The notes: a model not told the origin generated them from the letters alone. A stretch of DNA of 64,000 nucleotides from Archaeoglobus sp. JdFR-24 (GCA_002011215.1 MTML01000042.1:1-64000); one strand, 5' to 3'; counted from the first letter of the stretch, positions 35,997-45,467 are shown. Translations and numbers: made by a program.

Positions 35997-36420
35997 GATG
36001 AAAAATAATAAATGCATAACTCTGACCGTTGATGCAATAATCCCACACGAAAGGGGAATTGTTTTGATTAAGAGGTTGAATGAACCATTTAAAGGGTTTT
36101 ATGCGCTTCCGGGGGGTATAGTGGAATATGGGGAGAGTGTTGAGGATGCTGTGTTGAGAGAGGTTGAGGAAGAAACGGGTTTGATGGGGAAAATTTATAA
36201 GCTCGTTGGAGTATATTCTCAACCTCAACGCGATCCAAGAGGCCACTTCGTCTCGGTTTGCTTTATAGTTATGAGCGAAGGAGGTGAACTGAAAGCCGGA
36301 AGTGATGCAAGAGAGGTTAAAGTCTTCCCTCTTAAAGAACTTCCAAGGCTGGCTTTCGATCACGATAAGATGATAAAAGATGCAAGAGGTGATTTAATTG
36401 GAATTCTGTCCAGAATGTAA
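35986..36420 (+). CDS. NUDIX hydrolase
   Basis: About 144 residues with a full Nudix box GGIVEYGESVEDAVLREVEEETGL (GX5EX7REUXEEXGU), typical of ADP-ribose pyrophosphatase-like enzymes. Two in-frame ATGs (35986 and 35998) lie in a 12-bp tandem duplication (GGATGAAAGATA then GGATGAAAAATA); the first has GGGGGAGG ten bases upstream and overlaps the PHP stop, so it is chosen. It overlaps TFS at the 3' end. Confidence 0.87.
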   Translation: MKDRMKNNKCITLTVDAIIPHERGIVLIKRLNEPFKGFYALPGGIVEYGESVEDAVLREVEEETGLMGKIYKLVGVYSQPQRDPRGHFVSVCFIVMSEGGELKAGSDAREVKVFPLKELPRLAFDHDKMIKDARGDLIGILSRM

Positions 36421-36709
36421 AAGTATAATGATCTACAACCAGAATAAAGCCGTTTGCAGGAAATGTGGATATGAGATGGAAGTTGGTGAAGAGAAAACGA
36501 TCCTTGTGGTCTCCAAAGGTAACAGAGAAGATGTGCCTGTCATCGAAGGCGAGAACATCAAAACCCTGCCAACCACCAACGCTATCTGCCCCTCCTGCGG
36601 GAACAGAGAGGCTTACTGGTGGTTGAGACAGCTCAGGGCTGCAGATGAAAGCGAAGTGAGATTTTTCAGATGCACGAAATGTGGAAAGACCTGGAGAGAG
36701 TACGACTGA
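36398..36709 (+). CDS. tfs: Transcript cleavage factor TFS
   Basis: A 103-residue protein with two zinc ribbons: CPECKSIMI..CRKCGYEM and CPSCGNREAYWWLRQLRAADE..CTKCGKTW. The acidic DE pair in the C-terminal hairpin is the TFIIS-type catalytic site that stimulates RNA cleavage by stalled RNA polymerase, so this is TFS rather than an Rpb9-only protein. The start is TTG 36398, four bases after a perfect GAGGTGAT. Confidence 0.92.
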   Translation: MEFCPECKSIMIYNQNKAVCRKCGYEMEVGEEKTILVVSKGNREDVPVIEGENIKTLPTTNAICPSCGNREAYWWLRQLRAADESEVRFFRCTKCGKTWREYD

Positions 36710-36979
36710 CCGGTTACTGGATTCTGGTCAGTCTTATCAGTTTTATCAGTCTTAACTTATTCAGATAATCCGACTGCGATGCTCAACTGGTTTTAGCTCA
36801 AGTTATTCATTTGCTAATTTGTAGAGTATTTCTGACAGTTTCCACTTTTCTCTCTAATATATTTGGTGGCATATCTGAAAAAGTAAATCTGAAAAACCAG
36901 TATCTAACCACTACTTTAACTCACCCAATCATTATGCACCTTAAACTTTATATTAAATCTAATAATTATTAACATGTAG

Positions 36980-37354
36980 ATAAAAAGGGTCTCGCGATAT
37001 GTTGATAAATTAAATCATATAAAAGAGAGAATAGCAGACATACTGGACTGGATTGAAGAGGCAGAATCAGACAAGAAATCCAGGCTTACCGCGTATAAAG
37101 TCGCACAGGAAATGGTTGAAGCTACTTGCGACATAATTGCTATGTCTCTTAAAGATGAGGGCTATATCCTCAAAGATGATTACACCAACATCGAGAAATG
37201 GGGAAAGCTCGTGGAGGATTCAGAGTTATCAAAATACATAAAAACGGCAAATGACCTGAGAAACAGGCTTGAGCATTATTATAATGGAATAAATGATAAA
37301 CTGCCCCTCGAATCAATTTTAGACATCATTCCACGCATCGAAAGGTTTGTATAG
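36980..37354 (+). CDS. HEPN (DUF86-like) toxin of a HEPN-MNT pair, start codon disrupted
   Basis: The frame from 36980 gives about 124 residues of a HEPN protein (SRYVDKLNHIKERIADILDW, later NDLRNRLEHYYNGINDK). The RX4H ribonuclease motif RNRLEH is intact. However, the only ATG at the correct position (36974) is followed directly by an in-frame TAG (36977-36979); the next in-frame ATG is 37112, which would delete the first helix. The gene is therefore probably silenced or starts at a rare codon such as ATA 36980. Confidence 0.6.
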   Translation: MKRVSRYVDKLNHIKERIADILDWIEEAESDKKSRLTAYKVAQEMVEATCDIIAMSLKDEGYILKDDYTNIEKWGKLVEDSELSKYIKTANDLRNRLEHYYNGINDKLPLESILDIIPRIERFV

Positions 37355-37365
37355 GTGATCGGTTC

Positions 37366-37734
37366 TTGGTTAAAAAGGAAGATTTAATTGAAGATTTTTG
37401 TTTTTTAGCAGATAGAGTACTTGCAGTCCTCATTTTTGGTCCATCGCCTGGAGGCAGAGAAAGAAGAAGCCTGGATATATGCATAGTAAATCCAGAAGAT
37501 TTTAATATGCGTGGGATTTTTCAGAGGGTTGACGTTACCGGAAAGAATTATGATGTCTGGTTTTTTGAAGAACTTCCATTATACATTAAAATGGAAATAA
37601 TTGAGAGTCATGAAGTCCTATTCTGCAGAACTCTTCTGGATCTCTATGGATATTTTTATCAATTAAGGAAGTTGTGGAAGGATCAGGCGAGGAGGAATAA
37701 ACTCAGCAGAGAGGAGTTAGCAGAACATTGTTGA
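37366..37734 (+). CDS. MNT-type minimal nucleotidyltransferase, degenerate active site
   Basis: A 122-residue partner of the HEPN gene, starting at TTG 37366 after GGTGATC. The nucleotidyltransferase motif that is normally GS-x10-DxD appears as FGPSPGGRERRSLDICI: the GS is altered and the second Asp is Cys. It may still bind the HEPN protein but is unlikely to transfer nucleotides. An 11-bp gap separates the two genes. Confidence 0.65.
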   Translation: MVKKEDLIEDFCFLADRVLAVLIFGPSPGGRERRSLDICIVNPEDFNMRGIFQRVDVTGKNYDVWFFEELPLYIKMEIIESHEVLFCRTLLDLYGYFYQLRKLWKDQARRNKLSREELAEHC

Positions 37735-37764
37735 TAGTTTAAGTTTGGGTAGTTTAGGTTTGGG
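37735..37764. repeat. 15-bp tandem repeat after the MNT gene
   Basis: TAGTTTAAGTTTGGG (37735-37749) is followed at once by TAGTTTAGGTTTGGG (37750-37764), one mismatch. The first unit begins one base after the MNT stop codon. Confidence 0.75.
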
Positions 37765-37831
37765 GGCCAGAAATGATAGATGTGATAGTATTGTAGCAGT
37801 ATTTTTATAATTTTTAAGTGAGGTTGAAAGT

Positions 37832-38947
37832 ATGTATGATGTAGCAATAATCGGGGCGGGATTTGCTGGGGCATGTATAGCATCTGAACTTGAGGGTCTC
37901 GATGTTATCGTTATTGATAAGACTGAAATCGGGAGCAAGGATGTCAGTGCAGTTACCTTTACAGAAATTGTTGAAAACGATGATGCGATCAAAAATACCT
38001 ATTCCAATTTTATGTTGATGAATACTGCTGGAGATTCAGAAAAATATGAGTTTGAAGAGGACACTTTTTGTCTTGTGGATTATCAAAAGTTATGCAGGGG
38101 ATTAATAGATGATGTTTGTAAAAGTGAAGTGCTCGGTTATTCCGGAAATGAAGTCATTCTTCACGACGAAACCATTAAGGCGAAAATAATAGTTGATTGT
38201 TCTGGTATTGGGGGTGAACAGTTAAGGGTAAAACAAGGCTTCTCTCTTCCACCTATACTGAACGCTGTCAGATTTGAAAAATTGTCCAGAGTTGATTTTG
38301 ACGACTCAACTTTCTGTTTTATAGTGGGGTTTGCGAATTTTGGAGGATGGATATATCCAGAAAAGGGATGTGTGGAATTTGGTATGGCCAACAGGTTTAA
38401 AAGAGGAGAAGAAATCAGATTTCCGAATCTCACTAAAGCTAGGCAAACTGGCATTTTAATAAATATGTTGGCTAATGCGGAAGCCAGTGCTGAAAAATCG
38501 AGCATTTATCCATATGGTTTTGTCAAAGAGGTTGTTAAAGGGAATGTGGTTATTTTTGGAGATTCTGCTGGTTTAACCCATCCAGTTTACGGGATGAGTC
38601 TCCACTATATCCACAAACTCGCTCCAAAGTTATCAAATGTAATTAATGACTCTGTAAGAGGATTGGCAAAACTTTCGGATTATCAGAAATTCTGGAAGTC
38701 GGTGATACGAAAATCCTCAGATTTAATAGCAAGAGGCTATGCTTCTTGGAATCTTCCGATAGAACTGCAGGAAAAATTGACAAGACTTCAGATTGAATTA
38801 AAAGTTTTACCCGACTCGATGAAAGCTCATATGTGGGCTCTTGACGAAAAATGTGATTTCTATGCAAAAAAATCCCCAAAACTTACAGACTATCCATTGA
38901 GATTGTACTTAAAGACACTTCTTTACAAGATTAAATTGTTGATTTAG
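37832..38947 (+). CDS. FAD-dependent oxidoreductase, geranylgeranyl reductase-like
   Basis: A 371-residue flavoprotein with the Rossmann dinucleotide motif VAIIGAGFAGACIASEL, IIVDCSGIGG, and the FAD-closing motif VVIFGDSAGLTHPVYGMSLH. This layout is that of geranylgeranyl reductase-like enzymes that saturate isoprenoid chains in archaea, though it is shorter than typical lipid GGRs. The substrate is unknown. GAGGTTG precedes the ATG. Confidence 0.75.
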   Translation: MYDVAIIGAGFAGACIASELEGLDVIVIDKTEIGSKDVSAVTFTEIVENDDAIKNTYSNFMLMNTAGDSEKYEFEEDTFCLVDYQKLCRGLIDDVCKSEVLGYSGNEVILHDETIKAKIIVDCSGIGGEQLRVKQGFSLPPILNAVRFEKLSRVDFDDSTFCFIVGFANFGGWIYPEKGCVEFGMANRFKRGEEIRFPNLTKARQTGILINMLANAEASAEKSSIYPYGFVKEVVKGNVVIFGDSAGLTHPVYGMSLHYIHKLAPKLSNVINDSVRGLAKLSDYQKFWKSVIRKSSDLIARGYASWNLPIELQEKLTRLQIELKVLPDSMKAHMWALDEKCDFYAKKSPKLTDYPLRLYLKTLLYKIKLLI

Positions 38948-39000
38948 GGATCTTATCAATTCGGGAGTATTGGATTTAATCGAGTCACTTTTAGGTTAGT

Positions 39001-39591
39001 TTACTTTGAGAAACCTCCGGATATTATCACCTTTAGTGCGTCTTCAACACTTATCTTCAGATAAATGAGTTCATCTTCTGGAACAAGAATGACGAGTCCT
39101 GAGGTTGGGTTCGGTGAAGTTGGAACAAATACATTTACCAGTTTTTTACCACTTTTCTCCCTTGCCTCGCTTATCACCGCTCCGGTTGTAAACCCTATGG
39201 TGTAGATACCTTTTCTCGGGTACTCTATCAAAACAACACCCTTAATTCTCTCGGTTTCAGAAATAAGAATTGCTTTTGTAGCTTCTTTTACACCAACATA
39301 TATCGTTCTAACAACCGGAATTTTTCTGAGCAGGTTTTCAGCCGAATCAATTAGTTTGTTTCCGATTGCAAACCTCCCGATAATCCCTAAGATGAATATG
39401 ATGGCAATTATGAAAATCCACCCCATTCCCGGGATGTAGTGTCCTGTTGCTGAGAGATAAGGCTGGAGAAAATCCTCAATATACTTGAAAACCCAGAAAA
39501 CTATAAAAATGGTGGCGGAGATTGGGAGAAAAATAAGTAAACCCGTAACAAACACACTCTTGATCTCTTTCCACATCATTAAAAAGTTCAT
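39001..39591 (-). CDS. DUF502 membrane protein
   Basis: A 196-residue protein with two N-terminal membrane spans (VTGLLIFLPISATIFIVFWV and IFIIAIIFILGIIGRF), then the DUF502 body IPVVRTIYVGVKEATKAIL, VVLIEYPRKGIYTIGFTTG and VFVPTSPNPTSGLVILVPED. This family occurs in bacteria, archaea and plants, with no agreed biochemical role in prokaryotes. Confidence 0.85.
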   Translation of the reverse strand: MNFLMMWKEIKSVFVTGLLIFLPISATIFIVFWVFKYIEDFLQPYLSATGHYIPGMGWIFIIAIIFILGIIGRFAIGNKLIDSAENLLRKIPVVRTIYVGVKEATKAILISETERIKGVVLIEYPRKGIYTIGFTTGAVISEAREKSGKKLVNVFVPTSPNPTSGLVILVPEDELIYLKISVEDALKVIISGGFSK

Positions 39592-40052
39592 TGGAGTGTA
39601 TTTAAGGCTTTATACTTTGACACTGTATCCTCACATCTCTACACACTAAAGAATCTCTGTGTAACTTTGGCTCAAAATCAAATCACCTGCTGTTTATACT
39701 GCAACTGATTAACTTTGCTCTATTTTTTCATCATACTCAATGTTTTTAGATATGCCCGTATATTCAGTATCCAGTTTTGAAACTCAGGGATTTGAATTAG
39801 TAAACTTTAAATATTTTCAATCACATGATCATGTAGTGTTTCGAAAACTTTTTAACTATAGTTCAAATTTCGCCGAATCTTTGTCTTTAATTGGATTCAA
39901 ATCTTCTTCCCTATGTTTTAAAATCATAATCGAGGTGAATTATTAAAAATTTTTAACCTTTCTGGAGAAATGATCATAATGATAAGTATATCAATAAAAT
40001 AGGAAAAATTTAAATAGTTAATTTTATGATTCTTATTTTGAGGTGATGTGAA
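39592..40052. other. AT-rich intergenic stretch
   Basis: No supported gene. Near its right end a TATA-like AAATTTAAATAG (about 40006-40018) precedes a Shine-Dalgarno GAGGTGAT at about 40040 and a tiny ORF. A 68-codon open frame at 39740-39946 has neither Shine-Dalgarno nor family features. Confidence 0.5.
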
Positions 40053-40115
40053 ATGAAGGACAAGAAGAGAGAGGCGGAAGAGACGTTCAAAAAGATTAGA
40101 ATATTTGCTTGGTAA
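40053..40115 (+). CDS. Possible 20-residue small protein before the UbiA gene
   Basis: ATG 40053 follows GAGGTGAT at normal spacing and a TATA-like box about 40 bp upstream. It encodes MKDKKREAEETFKKIRIFAW and stops 17 bp before the prenyltransferase gene. The strong initiation signals argue for translation; it could be a leader peptide, a micropeptide or the truncated start of a lost gene. Confidence 0.35.
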   Translation: MKDKKREAEETFKKIRIFAW

Positions 40116-40132
40116 TTTATTTTTAGCTATTA

Positions 40133-41005
40133 ATGTACCTCAAAGAAGTATTTAGGTTATCAGCAACGCCTCAAACGTTGTATTATCCTATTCCACTTAT
40201 ACCTTTTCTTGTTTTCGCTTATACAGGTTCAGATTTGATTTATTTTCTCAAGATTGTTATAGTTTCTTTTATATTTTCCGCAGGTATTAATTTGTGGAAT
40301 CACGTAAATGATACATTAGAGGATAAAATTGCTGGAAAGAACCTTATTTTGACCGAAAATTATAAATTAAGAATATCAATCGCTGTACTTGCTCTTATAT
40401 TATATCTTTTATCATTTTTTGCTATTTTAATATGGGTTATGGATAAGAGAGGAATCATCTTGTTCATCATTGTGGCATTGGTTACTTGGATTTACTCTGA
40501 CAAAATCTTTTTTGGGGTGAAAATTAGAAGGCTTAAGGAAAATTACAAAACTGAGATTATAGCATATACTATATCATATCCTTTATTCACTCTGACCTTA
40601 TGGGCGATTGCAGCAAATATAAATGAAACAGCTATAGCGTTATCTTTTTTAATGCTGCTTTTTGGTTATTGGAATGTATTTTTGAAAGATATAAAAGATG
40701 CATCAAATGATGAACTTGCTGGTTTAGAAACATTGGCAGTAAAGTTTCACCCAGAAACACTATTCAAAATTTCTTTTGTTTTCATTATGTTATATTATGT
40801 TTTTATTATATTTTTCTCCATTTTTGATATTCTTCCTTTACGATCAATTTTAGGTGCAACTCCCATCATATTTCCTATTTATGTTATAATCGTATCATAT
40901 AGGTTAAACTGGACTTTGAATGAGAATATTTTGAAACCTCTCAAAATTCTGGTCTTCTCCAATCTGTTTTCAATGTTTATTTTATCTATTCTAGGCTTGT
41001 TTTGA
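40133..41005 (+). CDS. UbiA-family membrane prenyltransferase
   Basis: A 290-residue protein with about eight to nine membrane spans. The two aspartate-rich prenyl-diphosphate motifs are NHVNDTLEDKIAGK and KDIKDASNDELAG. UbiA enzymes attach polyprenyl chains to aromatic or lipid acceptors; here it might serve menaquinone or lipid synthesis, but nothing in the context decides. Codon use and AT content look higher than in the core genes. Its 3' end overlaps the convergent FIST gene by 20 bp. Confidence 0.8.
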   Translation: MYLKEVFRLSATPQTLYYPIPLIPFLVFAYTGSDLIYFLKIVIVSFIFSAGINLWNHVNDTLEDKIAGKNLILTENYKLRISIAVLALILYLLSFFAILIWVMDKRGIILFIIVALVTWIYSDKIFFGVKIRRLKENYKTEIIAYTISYPLFTLTLWAIAANINETAIALSFLMLLFGYWNVFLKDIKDASNDELAGLETLAVKFHPETLFKISFVFIMLYYVFIIFFSIFDILPLRSILGATPIIFPIYVIIVSYRLNWTLNENILKPLKILVFSNLFSMFILSILGLF

Positions 41006-42359
41006 ATTCAATAACTGCTGTAGAACCTGAAGTTGTGAAACATATCTTGTCTCCAATATCACTTAGATGTCTAGATTTCTCATAAGTCACGAACATTGAA
41101 GGGGGAGTAGAAAATATACCAAAAGCTGATTTAGAGTGATCATCGATCCTTTGTAAAATTTTATGGACCTCTCCACCAAAAGCTAAAATGGCACTCATAT
41201 CGAGAATGTAAAAATCAAATCCATTGTATATTTTTTTATCAAATACTTTTATAAATTTCGTAGGACCACCTTTAAATGTCTCACCTAAAAAGAAACATTT
41301 ATCAAAAAAAATTTCTAGAGTTGAGGGGGAAGGGTAAATGTTAACTGGCGAATTAACGAGTCCTAATAATGAAACACCTGAATTAATTTTACTAATAAAT
41401 GCAACCACATATGGGGAAGCTACTTGAAGTTTGCCTCTCTCTACTTTGTTTATGAATTCATCCTCACTAACCTCATCAAAACCTCTTTTTTTCAATTTTA
41501 AAAACTCCATAGGCCTTATTCCATTAATCTCACCAATCGCAATATCTGCCTTAACAGCCTCAACCTCCTCAACATTTGAGAAGTAATTCTTTATGATCTC
41601 AACAGTCTCCTCAAAGTTACTTCCCCTCTCTGGAAACACATCATGATAAATAGCATTAACCTCTCCTTTGAAACACAAAGCTGCAACTCCTCTCCCGACA
41701 TCTTCATAATTCGCCAGTATGATGGGTGTACCCACTTTAGCCTCCAATGGCATAAGATTCATACCAACAATTGGGGTATTACCGCCAGTTTTGTCAGCCA
41801 AAATTTTCAGCACCTTATCTATCGGAAATATGAAATTATCCTCAAGATATCTTGAGTATTCTCTCAACACCTCTTTTTTCTCTTCAACAGTCTTCTTGGA
41901 TCTGTAATTTCTGTAGTATAATTTATCATTCAAAAACAACCTTACGAATTCCAGCCTTCCAGGGAAATAAAACGCAGGAAACATTATTAGTATTGTATCC
42001 CATTTGTCTCCTATCCTCTCTCCGAGCCTTCCACACACTCTCTCAACATCTCTCCCACTTTCCCAGAATACTCTAACTTCACCCTCAAACTCGCCAAGCA
42101 GAGCAGCAACTCCCCTCGTCCATATCGAATCTTTGACGATGTATCCTTCAACAATGCATCCCACCATCTGCACATCAGGGAAATATCTCCTGAACAGCTC
42201 ATTATACTTCTTGTAATCTTTAAAGGTTCCATCAGTCAGAAATAAAAGTAGAAAATTAGGTTTAAATTTTGAAAGCTTGAGCTCCTCTATTTTTTTTACA
42301 ATCTCGCTTGAAGCTTTCTTAAATTCATTATTTGCTGAGTATACAATTTCGCCTCTCAT
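40986..42359 (-). CDS. FIST-domain sensory protein
   Basis: A 457-residue soluble protein with FIST_N features (LLLFLTDGTFKDYKKYNELF, MVGCIVEGYIV, GRGVAALCFKGEVNAIYHDV) and a FIST_C-like second half (SVLLLGLVNSP-type, FFLGETFKGG, AILAFGGEVHKILQ). FIST domains are thought to bind small ligands for signal transduction. It lies beside roadblock-like and KaiC-like genes on the same strand. An AATTAAAAAATTAT box precedes the ATG. Confidence 0.75.
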   Translation of the reverse strand: MRGEIVYSANNEFKKASSEIVKKIEELKLSKFKPNFLLLFLTDGTFKDYKKYNELFRRYFPDVQMVGCIVEGYIVKDSIWTRGVAALLGEFEGEVRVFWESGRDVERVCGRLGERIGDKWDTILIMFPAFYFPGRLEFVRLFLNDKLYYRNYRSKKTVEEKKEVLREYSRYLEDNFIFPIDKVLKILADKTGGNTPIVGMNLMPLEAKVGTPIILANYEDVGRGVAALCFKGEVNAIYHDVFPERGSNFEETVEIIKNYFSNVEEVEAVKADIAIGEINGIRPMEFLKLKKRGFDEVSEDEFINKVERGKLQVASPYVVAFISKINSGVSLLGLVNSPVNIYPSPSTLEIFFDKCFFLGETFKGGPTKFIKVFDKKIYNGFDFYILDMSAILAFGGEVHKILQRIDDHSKSAFGIFSTPPSMFVTYEKSRHLSDIGDKICFTTSGSTAVIEFKTSLE

Positions 42360-42619
42360 GATCTCGATAATTTTTTAATTTTTTCTGAATATTTGAAATG
42401 CCTACCCTTTCCTCCTCATTACCTCATTCACCGCGCCATTGTGCCGTCATTACCGCTGTAATTACAGTAAGAAATAATTGTAAGTAAAATATATACTTTT
42501 CTCATTTTTCATGATATGGCTTGGTTGTTATGAATTGGCAACTCTCCGAACAATTCGTAAAATTTGTAAAACCAACTGCCTGTAGATGCAAAACTGAGAA
42601 ATATCAACTTTCTGTAATA

Positions 42620-42979
42620 TTAATTTCCTGTAATTAAGCTTTCCATCTCCTTGCATGATGTTCTTATATCTATATCCAGCTTGTAAGCTGATGTCTCCTC
42701 ATCAGCCATTATGCCGAGAATGATTGTTCTGGATACAGGATACAACATAATCTTTGTGTTGCCGAATTTGAAACTTGCTTCATCCAGATTCTGGCTGAAT
42801 ATTTGGTATAACATATCCTTAATCTGCTTTTCAAGCCAGTAAAGGGTTGGGGCGATCTCTCTCTTGGGAACGTTAAGCCTTGCGAAAATAGGAACACCAT
42901 CGATTCTATAAAGAACCACCATCTTCACACCCTCATCTTCTGTCAGGGGTTCAAGAATGTTTGATATTTTAGAAAGCAT
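42620..42979 (-). CDS. Roadblock/LC7-like small regulatory protein
   Basis: A 119-residue single-domain protein: ILEPLTEDEGVKMVVLYRID, PIFARLNVPKREIAPTLYWL, then NTKIMLYPVSRTIILGIMAD. The pattern of central helix flanked by beta strands fits the roadblock/LC7 fold seen with archaeal small GTPases and sensors; identity is moderate. AGGTGTAA precedes the ATG. It follows the KaiC-like ATPase gene by 60 bp. Confidence 0.55.
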   Translation of the reverse strand: MLSKISNILEPLTEDEGVKMVVLYRIDGVPIFARLNVPKREIAPTLYWLEKQIKDMLYQIFSQNLDEASFKFGNTKIMLYPVSRTIILGIMADEETSAYKLDIDIRTSCKEMESLITGN

Positions 42980-43039
42980 TTCTTACACCTTTAACCTTTA
43001 ATATCTCAACCTTTAATTCTCAATTCTTGTCTTCGATCT

Positions 43040-43888
43040 TCACTTTTTCAAAAGGTAATTTTTAAGCAGGTCTGTTATCACTTGGCTAATCCCTCTTTCA
43101 CCCATTTTTGCAAGTTTCTCAATTTTTGCGAGCACACTACTGCTGAGATCACTTCTTTTTATACCAAGCTCGTTGAATATCTCTTCGAGATTTACCTCTT
43201 CTTTGGATTCGATTATGTACTCTACACCCTCAATATATACACCTATGCCATCGAGTATTCTGTAAGGAAAAACGCCTTCTGCATGCCATGATCCTCTTTG
43301 TTTGATTATCCTGAGTGTTCTGCTGAACGCCTCACCATATCCTATGTTTTTCAGCTGTATTACGCTGTCCCCCAGGAACATTGGAATTGAGACGTAAGCC
43401 TCACCGAGATCTCCGTTCAAAGGCTCTTCAAGAGTCACAAGAGCGGTTCCAAGTTCTCTGAGCTTGTTAAAGAACCAGTTAACGTCATTTCTCATCTCAA
43501 AGTTGAGGGATGATATCATGGGTGTGAATGAATCAATTACTATTCTGGTATTTTTATTCGATTCTGTCATTAGGAGATTAAGCAGGTCATTATTAACATA
43601 AGAAACGTTTTCGGCATAGAATTTATTAACTAAAAGTTTACCTTCTGCGATGTAATCCTTTACCTCATCCCATCCCAGTGCCAGTGCGGTTTTTATCACA
43701 CCTTCTTCATCCATGTCAAAGGAAACAAAAATACTTTTATTGCCAACTTCCACACCCTTTAATAGATATTGAAGGGAGAATATGGTTTTCCCAGTTCCAG
43801 TTGAACCTAATACAACATTTATTGTGTTGGGAAGAAATCCTCCTCCTAAAAGATCATCTAATCCATATACTCCAGTACTGACTCTCAT
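43040..43888 (-). CDS. KaiC/RecA-like ATPase, signalling type
   Basis: About 282 residues, one RecA-fold domain: TGVYGLDDLLGGGFLPNTIN, Walker A GSTGTGKT, SIFVSFDMDEEGVI and Walker B-like RIVIDSFTPM. A C-terminal extension (about 225-282) is helical. Single-domain KaiC-like proteins in archaea are linked to signalling and motility. ATG 43888 follows GGGTGA at six bases. Divergent neighbours are absent; it starts a small group with the roadblock-like gene and perhaps FIST. Confidence 0.8.
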   Translation of the reverse strand: MRVSTGVYGLDDLLGGGFLPNTINVVLGSTGTGKTIFSLQYLLKGVEVGNKSIFVSFDMDEEGVIKTALALGWDEVKDYIAEGKLLVNKFYAENVSYVNNDLLNLLMTESNKNTRIVIDSFTPMISSLNFEMRNDVNWFFNKLRELGTALVTLEEPLNGDLGEAYVSIPMFLGDSVIQLKNIGYGEAFSRTLRIIKQRGSWHAEGVFPYRILDGIGVYIEGVEYIIESKEEVNLEEIFNELGIKRSDLSSSVLAKIEKLAKMGERGISQVITDLLKNYLLKK

Positions 43889-44107
43889 CCTGTTCACCCA
43901 GTTAATCATAATTACAATTAGAGATATTCGATTTCAAATATAAACTTTTTCCAAATTATGTTGAGAATAAAAAAGTTTTTAATTATCTGCTGAATAAAAT
44001 TTTACAGTTTAATAGGTCTAAATAACGGTTTAGCAAATCCAAAATAAAAATAATTTAGTGTTATAAAGTTTGGTCTTGTAACTCTCGTGAAGGAATTTCG
44101 TGATGGA

Positions 44108-44133
44108 ACTGCTACAAGCTACTGCTACAAGTT
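44108..44133. repeat. 13-bp tandem repeat downstream of radA
   Basis: ACTGCTACAAGCT (44108-44120) is followed at once by ACTGCTACAAGTT (44121-44133), one mismatch, about 30 bp beyond the radA stop. Confidence 0.7.
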
Positions 44134-44162
44134 ATATTCATTTCAGACCTGTATATCCGACC

Positions 44163-45218
44163 CTATTTATCCTCAATACCCCTCTCTGTAACTTTGAACA
44201 CAGCCTCACTTTCTGGAAGATGTGGGGAATCTATGAGTCTTGCAACTCTCAACTCACCTTTGCTCTTTCTGAGGTATATTCTGAACGTGGCTGTGTGAGC
44301 TATGATATGTCCACCAACAGGTTTTGTTGGATCTCCAAAAAAGGTGTCTGGTTTAGACTGCACCTGATTTGTCACGACAATAGCTGCATTGAAAATCTCG
44401 CCCAGTCTCATGAGGTCGTGAAGGTGACGATTCAGTTTCTGCTGTCTGTCTGCAAGTGTACCTCTGCCAACGTATTCTGCTCTGAAATGGGCCATGAGGG
44501 AATCGACCACTATCAGTCTTACTGGCTTTCCACCCTCTTTCTTTATTCTGTTGGCGAGCTCCTTTGCATTATCTACAAGAAGCATCTGATGGTTTGAGTT
44601 ATATGCCTGAGCAACGTAAATATTTCTCAAAACCTCCTCAGGATCAAGTCCTTTGCCCTCTGCCATCTGTATTATTCTTTCTGGTCTGAAGGTATTTTCA
44701 GTGTCTATGACTATAACAGAACCATCAAGCCCACCCAGGTCCTTGGGAAGTTGAACGTTAACACTCAATTGATGACATATCTGTGTTTTTCCGCTGCCAA
44801 ACTCCCCAAAAAGTTCGGTAATGGCCTGAGTCTCAACTCCACCGCCAAGGAGAGCATCAAGAGCCTGACTACCCGTTTTTATCTTTCCTACTCTCCGTCT
44901 CCTCTCAAGAATTTTTTCTCCGCTTTCAAACCCGCCGATATCTGCCAGTTTTCTTGCAGCAGAAATGATTTTAGCAGCAATCGATTCTCCTATCTCAGCA
45001 ACAGAACTGAGTTCAGCAGGAGAAGCCACAGCAACAGCCTCAACTGTAGAAAATCCTGAACCTCTGAGCTTCTCAGCAATAGCTGGACCAACATGGGGAA
45101 TATCTTCAAGATCAACAATCTTTACATCACTCATCATACCCTCATTTTCCTCAACAGAGGTCCCTTCTTTCCCGACCTCTTCATTATTTTCATCTTTGTT
45201 TTCTTTCTTTCTTGCCAT
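44163..45218 (-). CDS. radA: Recombinase RadA
   Basis: About 351 residues: an N-terminal helix-hairpin-helix domain ([20 protein letters not shown]), Walker [10 protein letters not shown], the polymerisation/ATPase core with [33 protein letters not shown] and the L2 region [17 protein letters not shown]. It is the archaeal Rad51 and catalyses strand exchange. A charged leader of ~28 residues precedes the conserved region; ATG 45134 ([11 protein letters not shown]) after GAGGGT could be the real start. Confidence 0.95.
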   Translation of the reverse strand: MARKKENKDENNEEVGKEGTSVEENEGMMSDVKIVDLEDIPHVGPAIAEKLRGSGFSTVEAVAVASPAELSSVAEIGESIAAKIISAARKLADIGGFESGEKILERRRRVGKIKTGSQALDALLGGGVETQAITELFGEFGSGKTQICHQLSVNVQLPKDLGGLDGSVIVIDTENTFRPERIIQMAEGKGLDPEEVLRNIYVAQAYNSNHQMLLVDNAKELANRIKKEGGKPVRLIVVDSLMAHFRAEYVGRGTLADRQQKLNRHLHDLMRLGEIFNAAIVVTNQVQSKPDTFFGDPTKPVGGHIIAHTATFRIYLRKSKGELRVARLIDSPHLPESEAVFKVTERGIEDK

Positions 45219-45467
45219 CAACCACACCCTCACCCTCAAATGCATTCTATCAATTAAAGTGTTTTGTGGGTGTGATGAAAATGATACAATTTGTTAAAAG
45301 TAACGAATTTTCGATGATTGGGTGTAAATGTGATGCGGTAAAATAGTGGGTAAGGACACTGTTACAAAGAAATATTTACAGCCCTGTTACAACTTTAACC
45401 AATTCCTAGCCTCTCTAAAAACTCTCTTAGGTCTCAAACGGCTGGATCAGGGATCGCGGAATAATGG

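Noticed and set aside
39740..39946. 68-codon open frame in the gap after DUF502
   Set aside because: No Shine-Dalgarno, no TATA at useful spacing, no domain signal; AT-rich gaps give such frames by chance.
42511..42585. 24-codon ORF MIWLGCYELATLRTIRKICK before the roadblock-like gene end
   Set aside because: It has a TATA-like patch about 20 bp upstream but no Shine-Dalgarno, and its composition gives no support; I could not separate it from chance.
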